The notes under the pieces were generated by a model, which worked only from the letters and a program-made list of their open reading frames with translations, was not told the DNA's origin and did no database searches. Below are positions 1-7,361 of a stretch of DNA of 7,676 bases, piece after piece. Each line of letters opens with the position of its first letter. Position 1 is the first letter of the stretch. Made by a program: the position numbers and the translations under genes. This DNA is from Verrucomicrobiota bacterium (GTDB lineage: Bacteria > Verrucomicrobiota > Verrucomicrobiia > Limisphaerales > CAIQOK01): positions 1 through 7,676 of the forward strand of contig JANYDP010000284.1 in assembly GCA_025363535.1 (NCBI GenBank). Reading direction: 5' to 3'.

Positions 1-816
1 CTTGAGGGCCTGCTTGAAACGCCCCGTCGCGAAGCCGTTTACTCGCACTTCGCAAATCGTTTCCTCACCCAACCCGATGAGCAACTTGGCGGCGTCCGAG
101 AAACTATCGGCAACTATCTGCAATACTTCCTGACGCCCGAAGTCGCCGAGGTGTTCTGCACCGGCGAAAGCACGTTCGACTTCGCCGCGATTGACCAAGG
201 CAAAATCATCCTCACGACCATGCCGCAGAAATTTCAGACCGAGCGGCGGTATGTGAACACGTTGCTCAAGCTGCTTTATTACAATCACGCTTTGCGCCGC
301 TTCGATAAAGCCAAAGCCGACCGCGCTCAAAACAATTTGCTCATCCTTTGGGCCGACGAAGCGCAGCGATTCATGACGGCCAGCGAGGACGGCACGAGCG
401 ACTACAATTGCGTGGACGTGATCCGCGAGGCAGGCGCAACGGTTGTCGCCGCCGCACAAAGCACAACTTCACTCGTGCCGCCGCTCGGCAACGACAAGGC
501 GAAGGTGCTGACCCTGAATCTCCGCAACCGCCTCATCTTTCGCGCCGCCGATGAAGCGGATGCCGTCCAAGCCGCTGACTTCATCGGCAAAAAGCGCGTG
601 GTGAAACGCTCATGGGGATTCAGCGCCGGCAGGCGCAACGTGAACTATTCCGAAACCGAGGAACACAAAATCAAACCGCACAAACTCCGCAATCTCCGCG
701 ACCACGAGTGCGTCCTCGTCCACTGCGAGCGCGGATTCCGCCGCGTGACGCTCCCACCGCTTGAATCAGACGGAGTGATTTCAAAATGGTTTCCGTGGTG
801 GAGACGACTTTTCTAA
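1..816 (+). CDS. TraD/TraG/VirD4-like conjugative coupling ATPase, C-terminal part (5' truncated by window edge)
   Basis: The reading frame is open from base 1, so this is the last 271 residues of a longer protein; the GTG at 151 is internal and not a credible start. A Walker B-type strand ending in ADEAQRF (fragment residues about 118-124) follows a hydrophobic stretch LLILW. It is followed by a VVAAAQSTTSL segment (about 147-158) carrying the sensor-like Gln of the HerA/FtsK/VirD4 superfamily, then NLRNRLIFRA and a GKK turn typical of the TraM-recognition/TraD_C region. The Walker A part must lie upstream of the window. Proteins of this family are inner-membrane-associated hexameric ATPases that hand the relaxase-DNA complex to a type IV secretion channel during conjugation. 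The C-terminus is basic and aromatic (WFPWWRRLF). It runs toward the minus-strand operon, with 8 bp between the two stop codons. Family call is good; a mobilisation ATPase of a plasmid or an ICE are both possible. Confidence 0.8.
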   Translation, partial: LEGLLETPRREAVYSHFANRFLTQPDEQLGGVRETIGNYLQYFLTPEVAEVFCTGESTFDFAAIDQGKIILTTMPQKFQTERRYVNTLLKLLYYNHALRRFDKAKADRAQNNLLILWADEAQRFMTASEDGTSDYNCVDVIREAGATVVAAAQSTTSLVPPLGNDKAKVLTLNLRNRLIFRAADEADAVQAADFIGKKRVVKRSWGFSAGRRNVNYSETEEHKIKPHKLRNLRDHECVLVHCERGFRRVTLPPLESDGVISKWFPWWRRLF

Positions 817-824
817 ACACCGCA

Positions 825-1826
825 TCACATTCGTATCACGATGTCGTAAAGTTTTTTCAGTTTCTGCTCTCCTAGTTCCTTGAGCGAGGCAATCGGCTCT
901 TTGAGCGCCAACCGCCGAAAAGCCAAATCATAAACTTCCTGCTTCTCCAAGCCCAGCCGCCCTGCTTTCGCCCAGATTGATTTGTAAAGCTGCTGCTGCC
1001 ATACCACCGGGGCTTTGCGCCTGATTTTGGAGCGTTGTTGGGGGACTTGCTGGCGAAGCCACTGAATCGCATCTTCACCAGATGCGACCGGTATCAGCTT
1101 ATATGAAGTCACTCGGTAACGGCGATAGAGGCGCGAGAACCATCCTGAGTGGGAATCTGAACGACCCGCCAGCACGTCAATCTCTGCGAGAAAATCAATC
1201 AGCCGCTTGACCTCAAACGCCGTGGCTTCGTCAATGTGCCGGTGGTCCGGTTGGACAATGTTCTTCTGAAGCACCTTCTTGTTTTCAACGTAATCGCCGG
1301 CCACTTGGGTGTTGTTGTCGCCCACAATCGTTTGTCGAATCGAGCCGGAAGATTCCGCGTCTGCCGTAGCCGCCACCCGCTTTGATTTTCTGCGCGGCGA
1401 CGAAGAGGTTGTGCGTCTTCCAGAAAGTGACGCTTGGATTTCAGAGATGAGTTTCTTTTGTGCGTCGGTGGGATTCAACCCGACGAGATCAATATAAACG
1501 ATGGACGCAAGCAACCCAGGCGGTTTGCAGTCCCGCACTCGCACCGTAATGAGCGTTCTATTTTCGCCTGTCGGGTCTTTGGCAAACGCCGCCGCCCATT
1601 CTGCTTCGGGGAACTTTGCTCCAAGATAATCGGGCGAAAGCACGGCCAGAGTGCGCTTCCCTTGCTGAACCGCTTTGTGCATCTCGGAAACGAAATTTGA
1701 ACCGGCAACGAAATCCTGCGCCTGCAAGATTGTGCTAAGACCCGCCCGATCCAGCCAGTCGCCGATTCCTGTTGCCCAATGGACATCCGCCTTGTTGTAG
1801 CTGATGAAGAAATCGGCCTGCTCCAT
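825..1826 (-). CDS. TIR-domain protein with C-terminal phage antirepressor-like region
   Basis: 333 residues. Residues 1-135 form a TIR domain: FISYNKAD (7-14) is the box 1 strand, VLSPDYLGAKFPEAEW (62-77) is the box with the conserved acidic position, and Glu76 before Trp77 aligns with the catalytic Glu of NAD-cleaving TIRs. A Ser/Arg/Lys-rich linker (about 136-160) follows, then a Gly/Asn motif VGDNNTQVAGDY (168-179). The region 190-333 is helical and contains VTSYKLIPV, as seen near the C-termini of phage antirepressor or regulatory proteins, and ends with a basic KELGEQKLKKLYDIVIRM. Bacterial TIR domains commonly hydrolyse NAD+ or make signalling nucleotides in abortive defence; that role here is inferred. 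The start ATG has GAGG five bases upstream and lies 9 nt after the res stop, so the gene is the last of the operon. No transmembrane segment is evident. TIR call is strong; the C-terminal resemblance is from memory of the motif and less sure. Confidence 0.88.
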   Translation of the reverse strand: MEQADFFISYNKADVHWATGIGDWLDRAGLSTILQAQDFVAGSNFVSEMHKAVQQGKRTLAVLSPDYLGAKFPEAEWAAAFAKDPTGENRTLITVRVRDCKPPGLLASIVYIDLVGLNPTDAQKKLISEIQASLSGRRTTSSSPRRKSKRVAATADAESSGSIRQTIVGDNNTQVAGDYVENKKVLQKNIVQPDHRHIDEATAFEVKRLIDFLAEIDVLAGRSDSHSGWFSRLYRRYRVTSYKLIPVASGEDAIQWLRQQVPQQRSKIRRKAPVVWQQQLYKSIWAKAGRLGLEKQEVYDLAFRRLALKEPIASLKELGEQKLKKLYDIVIRM

Positions 1827-1831
1827 ATCCG

Positions 1832-1835
1832 CCTC
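1832..1835 (-). promoter_or_regulatory. Ribosome binding site of the TIR gene
   Basis: On the minus strand GAGG lies five bases before the ATG at 1826, inside the 9-nt spacer after the res stop codon. It fixes this ATG as the start and shows that the TIR gene can be initiated independently although it follows res closely. Confidence 0.6.
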
Positions 1836-4502
1836 TCATGTGACAGCGTAGCGGGAAGCCAGCCCCGCCAGTGTCATGTTTCCAGTAATGGCGTCATGGG
1901 GAATCAAAAGGTATCGCCAAGACTTTCCACCGTGTTCCTTCGCATGTTCCGTGGCGTGTTTGCACCATTCGAGCGTAGCGGCTTTCTTGGCGAGGACTTC
2001 CGGGTTTTCCATTTGATCGGCTCGCTTCGGTTCGCAAAGAAAAAGCCCCGTCTCACTCTCCACGACAAAATCCGGCTCGTAAGCCTGATCCTTGTGGTAA
2101 TAAATCTGGAACTGGCCACGCGCGGGCTTGAACCATTTCAGCACCGCGTTGTCGTCTTCCAGAATCACCGCGAAGCGGCGTTCTGAATCCACGTCGAACT
2201 TTTGGATTTCGTAGAGGCATTTACGGAAACCGCCAAAGAGATACTTCTTGATGTTGGTCGGGTCTGAAACCGTTTGCCTGACGGGACGAATTTCATCGGC
2301 GGCACTGGCCGTGTAAGCGTTGGTTTTCAACGTGGAGAATCCCTTGCTGACCGTGACGCGATAGCCCGCCGCCTTTTCCCAGCGATGCGCCTGCATTTGC
2401 GCGTGAATCAGCGCCGCCAATTGCTGCTGATGGTATTGCAGCACGTTCACGGCATCATCTTCCGACAGGTAGCTGCGCAAATGCTTCACCAACTGGCCGG
2501 CCAGTTCGTAAAGCAAATCGGAGTGCGCGTCATAATTCACGTCATCGAAATCAATCAGTGCCCGGACGATGTAATCTTCGGGCCGTGCTTCCTTCGCGCC
2601 GCCGCTGGTGTTCTTCAAAAACTCCTGCGTCGCCGTTCGCAAATGCTGAATCAACAACTCGCGGCTCACCGGCTGAAGGCGCACGGAAGCACAATCAAGC
2701 GTGAAAGATTTGAAGCCGCTCGCGACTTCGCCGGTCGGCGCGACCACAATTTTTGGAATATCAATTGTCTGTTCAATGACGAGCTTCGTCGTTTTTGCCA
2801 CGATTGCCGCGATGTCCGGCTTCTCGATGATTCCCGTCAACTCCGTTTGCGCGGGCGGCACATAGGCCGTTTCAACTTCGCGAAGAATCAATGCCTGCAC
2901 TTCCTTTTTTTGCAGGAAACTCGCCTGCGGCAAATTCTCGTGTTGCTGAATGACCTTCACGGCAATCTCAGCAATCTTCCGCTCTTGTTCCGTGGCGAAC
3001 AGCGGCGGTGATGGCTTTTCTCCGGCAGCGGGAGGCGTTGCCGAAGGCTGACCCGAAATCTTCGCCAAAATCGTTGGCTGCGCGATGACCGTCTTCATCG
3101 GCTGCAAATCGTTCACCGGATCGAGAATGACTTGCGTGAGACGAACGGGTGAATCTGGCTTGTTCGCTTCGTCCACGATTTCCTGAAATTTATCGTGAGC
3201 GATGATGTTCAGCCGGTCCACGGCGGTCACGCCGGTGCGGACGCCATAGGGCAGGCGCAAGCCGCGCCCGATGGATTGCTCGATGAGGATGCGAGCATTG
3301 GCCGCGCGCAGCGGGACGATGGTGTAAAGATTGTTCACGTCCCAGCCTTCCTTGAGCATGTTGACGTGGATGACGATTTCGGTCGGCTCGTCGAGGTTCT
3401 CCACCTTCAAGAGCCGCTCAATCATTTCATCTTCCTTCGCTCCCGTCTGACTGGAATCCACCTGAATGACGCGATCCCTGTAACGGCCGTCGAAAAATTT
3501 CTCGGACTGAATCAAATCCAGTAATTCCTTCGCGTGCGTGATGTCGCGCGCGATGACCAGCACGAACGGCTTCACCAGTCGCGCATCTTTCTGGCGCGAG
3601 TAAGTCTCCAACTCCACTTTCGTCGCTTCGTGCATCCGCACACCGTCTTCCAATTTTAGACGCTCCAATTGTTGCGGCGTGAATTGTCGCGGGTCGAAAT
3701 TGCGCTGCGTCACCACCGCCGGTTCTTTCACGAAACCATCGGCCAGCGCCCGTGCCAACGGGTAGTCATAGACCACGTTCTTGAACGGTGTCGCGCCCTT
3801 GCCCGTTTCGGTGAAAGGCGTCGCTGTCACTTCCAAGCCGAGCATCGGCTTCAATTCATTGATGGCGCGGATGCCTGCCGAGGCGCGGTAACGATGCGAC
3901 TCGTCCATCAGCATCACCAAGTCGGGCAGACCCGCGAGGTAATCGAAATAACTTTGCCCGATGTATTCCGAGAGCCGTTTGATGCGCGGAGAACTGCCGC
4001 CGCGCACTTCGGAATTGATCTTGGAAATGTTGAAGATGTTGATGCGAACTCGTGTCAATTCGGCAAACCCACCGGCGCGCTGGTCGTAATTGTCGCCTGT
4101 GATGATTTCGGGCGTGTCCGTCGCAAACTCCGCGATGCCTTTGAACACATACTTGGGCGTATTCGGCGTGAAGTCGGCAATCAGCTTGTTGTAAATCGTC
4201 AGGTTCGGCGCGAGGACGAAGAAGTTATTGATGCCTTTCGCCAGGTGCAGGTAAGCGATGAACGCACCCATCAAGCGCGTCTTGCCCACGCCTGTCGCCA
4301 GCGCGAAACAAACGGACGGGAACTCGCGCTCGAAATCTGTCACCTTGGGAAACTCCGCTTTGATGGCCGCCAGCGCCGTTGCCACGTCCGGGTTTTTGGA
4401 CGGCGGGACGATCTCCGTGAGGCGGTCGAGGATTTCCAACGACTCGCGCTGCGGGGTGCGGAGGCTCATGCGCCCCGCGATGGCATTGACGTGGCGGTTC
4501 AT
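1836..4502 (-). CDS. res: Type III restriction enzyme Res subunit (SF2 helicase plus PD-(D/E)xK nuclease)
   Basis: 888 residues, close to the usual 850-1000 for type III Res proteins. Helicase motifs are in order: motif I ATGVGKTR (69-76, Lys74), motif II DESH (200-203), motif III TATP (226-229), a KEGWDVNNL segment (384-392), and motif VI EQSIGRGLRLP (408-418). The C-terminus has a nuclease core EPDF then LCEPK, with Asp811, Glu824 and Lys826 as the PD-(D/E)xK residues. All key residues are intact, so the enzyme should be active. Family members use ATP to scan DNA from unmethylated asymmetric sites and cleave when two complexes meet. This is a Res-like protein of the BPTD_3080 style rather than a close EcoP15I match (from memory, not tested). 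The ATG at 4502 is the first possible start after the in-frame abi stop at 4524-4526; no good Shine-Dalgarno is seen (only a weak GAGATGGA), so coupling to abi translation is likely. The partner Mod is two genes upstream. Confidence 0.9.
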   Translation of the reverse strand: MNRHVNAIAGRMSLRTPQRESLEILDRLTEIVPPSKNPDVATALAAIKAEFPKVTDFEREFPSVCFALATGVGKTRLMGAFIAYLHLAKGINNFFVLAPNLTIYNKLIADFTPNTPKYVFKGIAEFATDTPEIITGDNYDQRAGGFAELTRVRINIFNISKINSEVRGGSSPRIKRLSEYIGQSYFDYLAGLPDLVMLMDESHRYRASAGIRAINELKPMLGLEVTATPFTETGKGATPFKNVVYDYPLARALADGFVKEPAVVTQRNFDPRQFTPQQLERLKLEDGVRMHEATKVELETYSRQKDARLVKPFVLVIARDITHAKELLDLIQSEKFFDGRYRDRVIQVDSSQTGAKEDEMIERLLKVENLDEPTEIVIHVNMLKEGWDVNNLYTIVPLRAANARILIEQSIGRGLRLPYGVRTGVTAVDRLNIIAHDKFQEIVDEANKPDSPVRLTQVILDPVNDLQPMKTVIAQPTILAKISGQPSATPPAAGEKPSPPLFATEQERKIAEIAVKVIQQHENLPQASFLQKKEVQALILREVETAYVPPAQTELTGIIEKPDIAAIVAKTTKLVIEQTIDIPKIVVAPTGEVASGFKSFTLDCASVRLQPVSRELLIQHLRTATQEFLKNTSGGAKEARPEDYIVRALIDFDDVNYDAHSDLLYELAGQLVKHLRSYLSEDDAVNVLQYHQQQLAALIHAQMQAHRWEKAAGYRVTVSKGFSTLKTNAYTASAADEIRPVRQTVSDPTNIKKYLFGGFRKCLYEIQKFDVDSERRFAVILEDDNAVLKWFKPARGQFQIYYHKDQAYEPDFVVESETGLFLCEPKRADQMENPEVLAKKAATLEWCKHATEHAKEHGGKSWRYLLIPHDAITGNMTLAGLASRYAVT

Positions 4503-4523
4503 TTTGATTTCAAAAATTCCATC

Positions 4524-5417
4524 TCATTTCCAGATTGGTGACGATTCCCATCCCGGCGGGAAACCCGCCAGATTCAGCGGAATGTCCGGGTAACTTTTCA
4601 GCAACTCCCGCAAGCGCTCCGGCCAATGGCTTTGCGGCGCAATTTGCCGCAGCAACCACCGCAACAGCGTCAGCACCGCAAATGTCCGGCGATTGTCCGG
4701 CGTCATCGGGACGTGCCAATTCGGGGCGTTTTTTTGGTCGGGAATCAGCGGGCGGATGCCCAGCTCCCGATTCCAAAGCCGGGAATGATGCGCGCAGAGA
4801 TTCCGAATGTAGTTCAGGCAAAACAGCCAGCTTTGCAGCACATTTGCCGGCAGTCCGAGCCGGCTCGAAAGGGATTTTTGTTCCGGCAGATGCAGGTGGC
4901 GATAAAACGTGAACAGCGTTCCAAAGCTCGCCACTTCCGCCGCCATCCAAAGCGGCAATCCCGGCTCGCTGTGATACTTGATGCGGAAATGCTCCACGAA
5001 CGGTTCACGACTCCGGCTCGTTGCCTGGTCAACCTCATCCACCATCCGCTGATGATCCATGCCCGCAAATTCCGGGCGGAAACTTTTTGCGTCGCGGTAG
5101 CCGAACGGCCCGTATTTCCGCGCGTGCTGTTCCACCATCAAGGTTCGCAGGACGGCCACCTCCACGCGCTCAATCGCATCCATCACCAGCAAACGCAACT
5201 GCCGGTCAAATGTGTAACGCCGCCACACCTTGTCCAGCGTCGTGTCGGGCACGAAGGATTCGTCCGCGCGTTTGAACGGATGGAGATAGGCGCTTAAACG
5301 GTAATAGCTGACCCGGCTCAATGTCTCGACCAGCCGGGCACGGTCGGCCTCGAAGCCCCGGCTCAAAAGTTGATCCGCCTGCTGCTCGAAGGAAAGCGCC
5401 GGTTTGGTGTAGTTCAC
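4524..5417 (-). CDS. Abi_2 family (AbiD/AbiF-like) abortive infection protein
   Basis: 297 residues from the GTG at 5417. The N-terminus VNYTKPALSFEQQADQLLSRG is the typical opening of the Abi_2 family, followed by RVSYYRLSAYLHPF (about residues 35-48). Near the middle to C-terminal part lies RNLCAHHSRLWNR (205-217), an R-x4-H HEPN-like motif with Arg205 and His210, expected to form an RNase active site in a dimer. Known members (lactococcal AbiD and AbiF) stop phage growth by killing or arresting the infected cell. The GTG is preferred over an ATG 45 bases upstream (5462) because a perfect GGAGG lies five bases before it, the 50-codon ORF ends in a GTGA overlap with it, and the extra N-terminal residues would not fit the family. 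The res gene follows 21 nt downstream. Placement between mod and res is unusual. Ribonuclease activity is inferred from the motif. Confidence 0.88.
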   Translation of the reverse strand: MNYTKPALSFEQQADQLLSRGFEADRARLVETLSRVSYYRLSAYLHPFKRADESFVPDTTLDKVWRRYTFDRQLRLLVMDAIERVEVAVLRTLMVEQHARKYGPFGYRDAKSFRPEFAGMDHQRMVDEVDQATSRSREPFVEHFRIKYHSEPGLPLWMAAEVASFGTLFTFYRHLHLPEQKSLSSRLGLPANVLQSWLFCLNYIRNLCAHHSRLWNRELGIRPLIPDQKNAPNWHVPMTPDNRRTFAVLTLLRWLLRQIAPQSHWPERLRELLKSYPDIPLNLAGFPPGWESSPIWK

Positions 5418-5566
5418 GCCCGCCTCCCCACCCGCATCCGGGCAATAAAAAACCCACCACATTTGAGCTTGGCTTGCACCAGAGGCTTGGCAGGTATGCT
5501 GGCGATAAGCTCACATAAGCGCTTATGGGTGTCAACACCCGTTTGCATGGCAACTGTGTTCGTCAT
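5414..5566 (-). CDS. Small 50-residue hypothetical protein between mod and abi
   Basis: This 51-codon frame fills the gap between mod and abi exactly: its ATG begins one base after the mod stop (TGAAATG), and its TGA overlaps the abi start as GTGA. The predicted product begins MTNTVAMQTGVDTHKRLCEL and ends CGGFFIARMRVGRRA. It is basic, has two Cys residues, and shows no signal peptide or convincing membrane segment. I do not recognise it. No Shine-Dalgarno is visible, so it would depend on coupling to mod. The fit at both ends argues for a real gene. The alternative is a translated spacer that keeps ribosomes moving from mod to abi, or a remnant. It also contains the palindrome cluster at 5505-5540. 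Confidence 0.55.
   Translation of the reverse strand: MTNTVAMQTGVDTHKRLCELIASIPAKPLVQAKLKCGGFFIARMRVGRRA
5423..5427 (-). promoter_or_regulatory. Strong Shine-Dalgarno that sets the GTG start of the Abi_2 gene
   Basis: On the minus strand GGAGG sits five bases before the GTG at 5417. The alternative ATG at 5462 has no purine-rich site upstream. This site lies within the 3' end of the 50-codon ORF, so translation of that ORF would pass directly over it. Confidence 0.7.
5505..5540. repeat. Cluster of short inverted repeats inside the small ORF
   Basis: A perfect 14-bp palindrome, CATAAGCGCTTATG, covers 5514-5527. A further ATAAGC copy lies exactly ten bases before the left half (5505-5510). 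Next to it GGGTGTCAACACCC (5527-5540) can fold as a 5-bp stem with a 4-base loop. In the minus-strand RNA the ATAAGC arm could pair with either of two GCTTAT copies, giving two exclusive hairpins. The minus strand also reads TTGACA within the second repeat (5530-5535), but no good -10 box follows at 16-18 bases. An operator, an RNA structure affecting abi translation, or chance are all possible. No U-tract follows, so it is not a standard terminator. Confidence 0.35.
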
Positions 5567-5567
5567 T

Positions 5568-7361
5568 TCACGGTTGAAATAGTTGCTGCTGCCCTTTCGG
5601 CGGCGGAGCTTTGGGCAGGTTCTCCACTTGCAGGCTGTAATCATCGTGACCCCATTCGCACTTGGAGAGGACGGCTTTGGGAATCTTTTTGATTTCGAGG
5701 TGCGGGTAATTCTCCAGCTTGCCCCGGAACGAACCGCAGCAGACCAGCAGCGAACGACTCGACCCGACTTCATCATTCAACTGCGTCAATTGCTCGCGAG
5801 AGAGATGTTGCGTGGTGATGTAGATGAAACTCTTTTCCGAGGAATTGCCGTGCTGCCAATACAGCGTATCGCTGGGCGCGTAAGTGTAGCCTTCCAGTTT
5901 GCAGACCGCTTCGGCCAGCATGTCGGGATTGAATTCCTTGTTGATGACAAGATTGCCCCACTTGTCTTCTTTGAGCAGAGACGGCGCGACTTTGAAGTAA
6001 CGGAAACCGCCACCACCATTCCAATCAACTCCTGCGGTGATACCGCCGGTGTCAGCACCATCAATCACCTTCTTCATGCGTGGAATGATGTGTGTGTGGC
6101 AATGCTCGCCCAATTCGACCATGATCCAGCGACGCCCCATTTTATGCGCGACTGCGCCCGTTGTGCCAGAGCCACCGAACGAATCGAGAACCCAATCGCC
6201 GGTTTCCGTTGAAAGCTCCAAGACTTTTTGGATTAAAGCTTCGGGCTTCTTCCCTTGAGGAAATAGAACGCCACCTTCTTTGGTCAAATTATTGAGTGGA
6301 AAGCCTTCCCAATAAGTTCCCGCTTTTTCAAGTTTCACAAGCCTCTCGCCTTTCTTTACAGCAACGTCTTTCAGCCATGCGATGAGGTCGCAGTTGTTTC
6401 CTTTGTAGTAGAGGGTCACTTCGCGCCCTTTGTTTTTCCCTGATCTCGGAACGTATTCGATGCTGACAAAATCCCCCTGTCCGGCGACAGCCTCCATCAC
6501 GCGAGTCCGAATCGAACTTTGAGCATTCGTGTCCCGGAAGATTTTGTCGAAATATTTAACGTAGCATTCTTGCTCGGAGAGTTTTTCTTCTTCGCAGATT
6601 TGGCTGATTGGTGTCATCACAACATTATCGTGACGATAGACTTTGATCGGCTGTCCAGAACCATCCTCAAATGTGGTGAGGTATTGCCGCCGACCTAAAC
6701 TTTTGAGGACGCGCGTGTATTTCCAGCTTTTGCCTTCGGCACGCATATCCTCGATAACTTCAAACAAATCTTCCTCATCATAAACCTCATTGAAACTCTG
6801 AAACCCGCCGTCCCCATCTTTGTCGCGGGCGTAAATCAGGATATACTCGATATTTTTCTTGAGTCTCTTGTCTTCTCCACCGCCCGATGCACCAGCGGTT
6901 TGCTTCATTTTTACGCTGACTTGGTTGAGAAAATTCGAGCGGCCAAATACCTCATCTAACAAGACCTTCCCGTAAGCCATTTCATCGTCGTTTAGTTGGC
7001 AAAAAAACGTGCCGTCTCTTTTAAGAAGGCGCTTGAGAATTTCAAATCGCTCTCGCATCAACGAGAGCCAAAGAGAGTGCTCAAGCCCGTCATCATAGTG
7101 CGCCATTGCTTGGCCGGTGTTATAGGGCGGGTCAACGTAGATGCACTTAATCTGACCAGCGAACTGCTGTTCAAGCGCTTTGAGCGCGAGCAAATTGTCG
7201 CCAAAGATGAGTTTGTTGTCGAAAAGGTCATTTGCCGAAATGCGGTGCGGCGCGTGATGCGATTTGGCCGGATCTTCCAGCAGAATACGCGGCTCAAGCT
7301 TGGGCCGGTTTTCCTTCCCAATCCACGTCAGTTCTAGTTTTTGTTTGCGCGACACGCTCAT
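5568..7361 (-). CDS. mod: Type III-like DNA adenine-N6 methyltransferase (Mod)
   Basis: 597 residues, in the usual range (EcoP15I Mod is about 640). The N-terminal part has DPPYNTG (77-83), the catalytic motif IV of amino-methyltransferases. SAM-binding motif I, DSFGGSGTTG (393-402), lies far downstream, preceded by KKPEALIQKVLELS. The order IV then I is that of the beta class. The stretch of about 150-350 between them is the probable target recognition domain, with a Gly-rich hinge (TAGASGGGEDKRLKKN). The protein should methylate adenine in a short asymmetric site, protecting host DNA and giving Res its specificity. The C-terminus ends PPPKGQQQLFQP, where QQQLF matches the Qxx(L/M)F sliding-clamp binding pattern. 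The ATG overlaps the stop of the 23-codon ORF as ATGA, with no Shine-Dalgarno, so translational coupling is likely; a TAA stands just upstream in the same frame. Base composition in the middle of the gene is visibly more AT-rich than in res. Confidence 0.92.
   Translation of the reverse strand: MSVSRKQKLELTWIGKENRPKLEPRILLEDPAKSHHAPHRISANDLFDNKLIFGDNLLALKALEQQFAGQIKCIYVDPPYNTGQAMAHYDDGLEHSLWLSLMRERFEILKRLLKRDGTFFCQLNDDEMAYGKVLLDEVFGRSNFLNQVSVKMKQTAGASGGGEDKRLKKNIEYILIYARDKDGDGGFQSFNEVYDEEDLFEVIEDMRAEGKSWKYTRVLKSLGRRQYLTTFEDGSGQPIKVYRHDNVVMTPISQICEEEKLSEQECYVKYFDKIFRDTNAQSSIRTRVMEAVAGQGDFVSIEYVPRSGKNKGREVTLYYKGNNCDLIAWLKDVAVKKGERLVKLEKAGTYWEGFPLNNLTKEGGVLFPQGKKPEALIQKVLELSTETGDWVLDSFGGSGTTGAVAHKMGRRWIMVELGEHCHTHIIPRMKKVIDGADTGGITAGVDWNGGGGFRYFKVAPSLLKEDKWGNLVINKEFNPDMLAEAVCKLEGYTYAPSDTLYWQHGNSSEKSFIYITTQHLSREQLTQLNDEVGSSRSLLVCCGSFRGKLENYPHLEIKKIPKAVLSKCEWGHDDYSLQVENLPKAPPPKGQQQLFQP

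Noticed and set aside
151..153. GTG as the start of the coupling ATPase
   Set aside because: The frame is open to the window edge and the preceding residues look like part of the same protein, so the gene is truncated rather than starting here.
814..830. Bidirectional terminator between the converging genes
   Set aside because: The 8-bp gap and its flanks show no GC-rich stem followed by a T-run on either strand.
2274..3011. Plus-strand frame of 245 codons opposite the middle of res
   Set aside because: It is a shadow of res codons; it has no ribosome binding site, and its low-complexity Arg/Gln/Leu-rich product resembles no protein.
3669..4541. Long plus-strand frame of 290 codons opposite res
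   Set aside because: It is antisense to the helicase core, whose motifs are intact on the minus strand. Its translation is Arg/His/Val-rich with no family features, as expected from the complement of a GC-rich gene.
5418..5462. Upstream ATG (5462) as the start of the Abi_2 protein
   Set aside because: It lacks a Shine-Dalgarno and adds 15 residues not seen in the family, while the GTG at 5417 has GGAGG at ideal spacing and a GTGA overlap with the preceding ORF.
5507..5535. Internal sigma-70 promoter with TTGACA on the minus strand
   Set aside because: The -35 match is perfect but no acceptable -10 hexamer occurs at 16-18 bases; the hexamer also arises from the palindrome, so it is not called.
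5583..6212. Plus-strand frame of 209 codons opposite mod
   Set aside because: It lies opposite the SAM-binding part of Mod, which has a confident motif; there is no independent coding evidence.
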